NCBI GenBank assembly: GCA_038562375.1
Contig: JBCFAY010000010.1
Span: forward strand, 1 to 64,000
Direction of reading: 5' to 3'
Length of the DNA stretch: 64,000 nucleotides
From: JBCFAY01 sp038562375
GTDB taxonomy: Bacteria; Bacillota; Clostridia; Christensenellales; CAG-138
Made by a program: the position numbers and the translations under genes. The notes beneath the pieces were generated by a model. It was given only the letters and a program-made list of their open reading frames with translations. It ran no database searches and had not been told where the DNA came from. Below, in pieces: positions 62,513-64,000 of the stretch; within the stretch, counting starts at the first letter, position 1, and every line of letters starts with the position of its first letter.

Positions 62513-62998
62513 ATGCAGCATTCGATACGCAATTTGGTGCGCGGCGCTTTGATCGCCGCTTTGTACGCGCTGTTGACGCTCGCCGTGCAGCCGCTGAGCT
62601 CGGGGTTGATGCAGGTGCGCGTCTCGGAGGCGCTGTGCGTGCTTCCGTACTTTACCTTCAGCGCGGTGCCGGGCCTCCTGATCGGCTGCGTCATCGCAAA
62701 CCTCGCCGTGGGCGGCATCTTCCTCGACGTGGTGTTCGGGAGCCTCGCGACGTTCGCGGCGGCGCTTATCACCTATTTCCTCGGCAAGTACGGCAAGAGC
62801 CGTTTTCTCGCGCCGCTGCCCGCGGTGCTCGTCAACGCCGTGGTGATCGGGGCGGTATTGCGCTATGGGTACGAGGTGCCCGCCCCGCTGTATCTTTGCA
62901 TGCTGTCCGTCGGCGCGGGCCAGGCGATCTCGTGCTATTGCCTCGGGCTGCCGCTGATGCTGCTGCTCGAGCGCCACGCCTCCAAGCTGCTCCGTTAA
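62513..62998 (+). CDS. queT: QueT-type ECF transporter S component
   Basis: The 161-residue membrane protein has about five helices and the QueT-type opening VRGALIAALYALLTLAVQPL, GLMQVRVSEALCVLPYF and GLLIGCVIANLAVGGIFLDVVFGSLAT. It would capture a queuosine precursor for an ECF module encoded elsewhere. The start ATG coincides with the expected transcription start. Many queT genes carry a preQ1 riboswitch; the promoter position rules one out here. Confidence 0.88.
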   Translation: MQHSIRNLVRGALIAALYALLTLAVQPLSSGLMQVRVSEALCVLPYFTFSAVPGLLIGCVIANLAVGGIFLDVVFGSLATFAAALITYFLGKYGKSRFLAPLPAVLVNAVVIGAVLRYGYEVPAPLYLCMLSVGAGQAISCYCLGLPLMLLLERHASKLLR

Positions 62999-63041
62999 GG
63001 GAGCCGGGCCCGCCGGTTTTAAAAAGAGGCGAACGCGGTTT

Positions 63042-63977
63042 TCAATCTGATTTGTGACTTTTGTATACGCAGCGGACGTTGACCGAAGGCGCGGGCGTGC
63101 GCCAGTCGAGCCCCGTATCAAAGCTTCTCGCGCCGATGATCTTAAGCGCTTCGGCCTCGTCCCCCGGCCCGCTTTGGACGACCGCCAGAGCCATTTCCGC
63201 CGCGTCCACCGCGGCGCGCTCAACGATCTCGAGAAACGAATCCGTATGCACGGCGCCGGGATCCCAGGGGAGGCTCCAGGGACGTTTTTTTAGGTTCAGG
63301 TAATCGATGCCGTCGGTAACCCGCGTTTCAAGAAGCTTGCCTGTGATATAAGCAGGCTTTTTTAAAAAGGTTTCGGCCAGCAGGAACAGGGGCCGCTTGA
63401 TCCGGGACGGATCGAACCCGATGCGCTGTACCCGCAGCATGTGCTTGTGCGCGATGACGAAATCCCCGGCGAGATCCAAACCGTGCGACTCCGCTGCGCA
63501 AAGGGTAAGGAGCTCGTCGATCGCGAGCACGGTTTGCTCACTTGCCTGAAGCAGGCCGTCCGGCGGATGCTCCCTGAGCTTGACGCCGAGATAGGATAGC
63601 AGCGCCGAGTCGAGATGGGCTTCGAACCGCGTATGATCCGGCCGGCAGCTCAGGTGGTTGACGTAAGGGTGCGCGGCAGCGTCCAGCGCGTAATGGCTCA
63701 GGTATCCGAGAAAGTACGAGAGCCGGAGGGGATCCTGCTTGCTGCTGCGCAGCATCGCGGCCATGAACGCGTCGACATTTTCGGTATGCAGGCGGTTGGC
63801 GATCCTGTGCAGGAACTTGTTTTTCGCACCCGGCAGATACGCATAGAAAAAAGGATCCGGGCCCTGGCACCCGAGCGCGAACGCCTCCGCGTTTGCTTTC
63901 GCCGCGCGGAGCACGCTCTGGGGCGAGCGTTCCAGCATTTGTTCCCCTGTATAATGATGAGAGTATAAATACGGCAT
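63042..63977 (-). CDS. Zinc-dependent phospholipase C-like protein
   Basis: The 311-residue protein starts MPYLYSHHYTGEQML and shows FALGCQGPDPFFYAYLPG, LSYFLGYLSHYALDAAAHPYVN (about residues 88-110) and ESHGLDLAG-type His residues that match the PF00882 zinc-dependent phospholipase C family. There is no signal peptide, so it is likely cytoplasmic and a function other than secreted phospholipase is probable. A TATAAT -10 is 6 nt before the ATG and there is no Shine-Dalgarno. Confidence 0.83.
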   Translation of the reverse strand: MPYLYSHHYTGEQMLERSPQSVLRAAKANAEAFALGCQGPDPFFYAYLPGAKNKFLHRIANRLHTENVDAFMAAMLRSSKQDPLRLSYFLGYLSHYALDAAAHPYVNHLSCRPDHTRFEAHLDSALLSYLGVKLREHPPDGLLQASEQTVLAIDELLTLCAAESHGLDLAGDFVIAHKHMLRVQRIGFDPSRIKRPLFLLAETFLKKPAYITGKLLETRVTDGIDYLNLKKRPWSLPWDPGAVHTDSFLEIVERAAVDAAEMALAVVQSGPGDEAEALKIIGARSFDTGLDWRTPAPSVNVRCVYKSHKSD

Positions 63978-63983
63978 GGGTCT

Positions 63984-63989
63984 ATTATA
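63984..63989 (-). promoter_or_regulatory. -10 box of the phospholipase C-like gene, 6 nt before its ATG
   Basis: Perfect TATAAT on the minus strand; the -35 lies beyond or at the window end. Same geometry as the queT, DUF3343 and YgjP-like genes. Confidence 0.6.
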
Positions 63990-64000
63990 ACCGATCTGCG

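Overview
The window is 64 kb of chromosome from a GC-rich member of the Bacillota, most likely class Clostridia and gut-associated. The pointers are the pst-phoU-phoBR layout, ECF-type vitamin transporter S components (niacin-like and QueT-like), the DUF3343/YedF selenium pair, an indolepyruvate ferredoxin oxidoreductase, a fused MsrAB, and several very short conserved proteins of a Clostridia type. No rRNA, tRNA, CRISPR array, phage module or transposase is visible. The genus cannot be fixed from the sequence alone.

Layout. 1-4.9 kb: 3' end of a phosphate-uptake operon (pstC'-pstA-pstB-phoU-phoB-phoR). 5.0-6.0 kb: divergent DUF3343 and yedF genes (sulfur/selenium handling). 6.2-15.7 kb: housekeeping and redox genes, namely a lactate/malate dehydrogenase, a niacin-type transporter, a frameshifted GltD-like oxidoreductase, an ADP-ribosylglycohydrolase with an unusual C-terminal extension, MsrAB, an ArsC/Spx protein, a cyclase, a nitroreductase and a MalY/PatB aminotransferase. 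15.9-26.2 kb: an accessory island of short, unrelated, nearly all plus-strand genes (VOC proteins, HAD phosphatases, GNATs, rifampin ADP-ribosyltransferase, an immunity-like protein, VanZ, DUF1697, DUF2200). Base composition changes from gene to gene, and the genes are separated by at least seven copies of one degenerate intergenic repeat plus a 278-bp foldback element. 26.6-33.5 kb: pyridoxal kinase, malic enzyme, a metallopeptidase, a sugar-phosphate mutase-like HAD and transketolase. 33.6-45.1 kb: thiamine pyrophosphokinase, then a selenium-dependent molybdenum hydroxylase / purine (uric acid) catabolism cluster: ssnA-ygfK-xdh on one strand, and a YheO-type regulator-ygeY-ygeW on the other. 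45.7-49.5 kb: glycolytic pgk-tpiA-gpmI. 50-64 kb: lipoprotein, GNAT, MFS, a broken EamA transporter, MATE, a TetR/hydrolase pair with a double-palindrome operator, iorAB, a glycerophosphodiester phosphodiesterase, QueT and a zinc-dependent phospholipase C-like protein.

How it fits together. The picture is an anaerobe that ferments amino acids and purines. IorAB oxidises aryl pyruvates. The Se-dependent hydroxylase, YgfK, SsnA, YgeY and YgeW would open and degrade purines under a PAS/HTH regulator transcribed away from ssnA. YedF and DUF3343 are compatible with selenium supply. Malic enzyme, the LDH/MDH-like enzyme, transketolase and the lower glycolytic genes cover central carbon.

Most unusual points: (1) the 278-bp element at 22529-22806, whose terminal repeats and two long arms tile it as a three-way-junction fold, with a partial copy at 9567-9682, both placed just 3' of a gene in the same relative orientation; (2) the cassette-like island with its family of intergenic repeats; (3) at least five genes whose -10 hexamer lies only 6-7 nt before the start codon with no Shine-Dalgarno sequence, implying leaderless mRNAs; (4) several lesions (GltD-like frameshift, amber codon in EamA, frameshifted small membrane protein, lipoprotein stub antisense to phoR).
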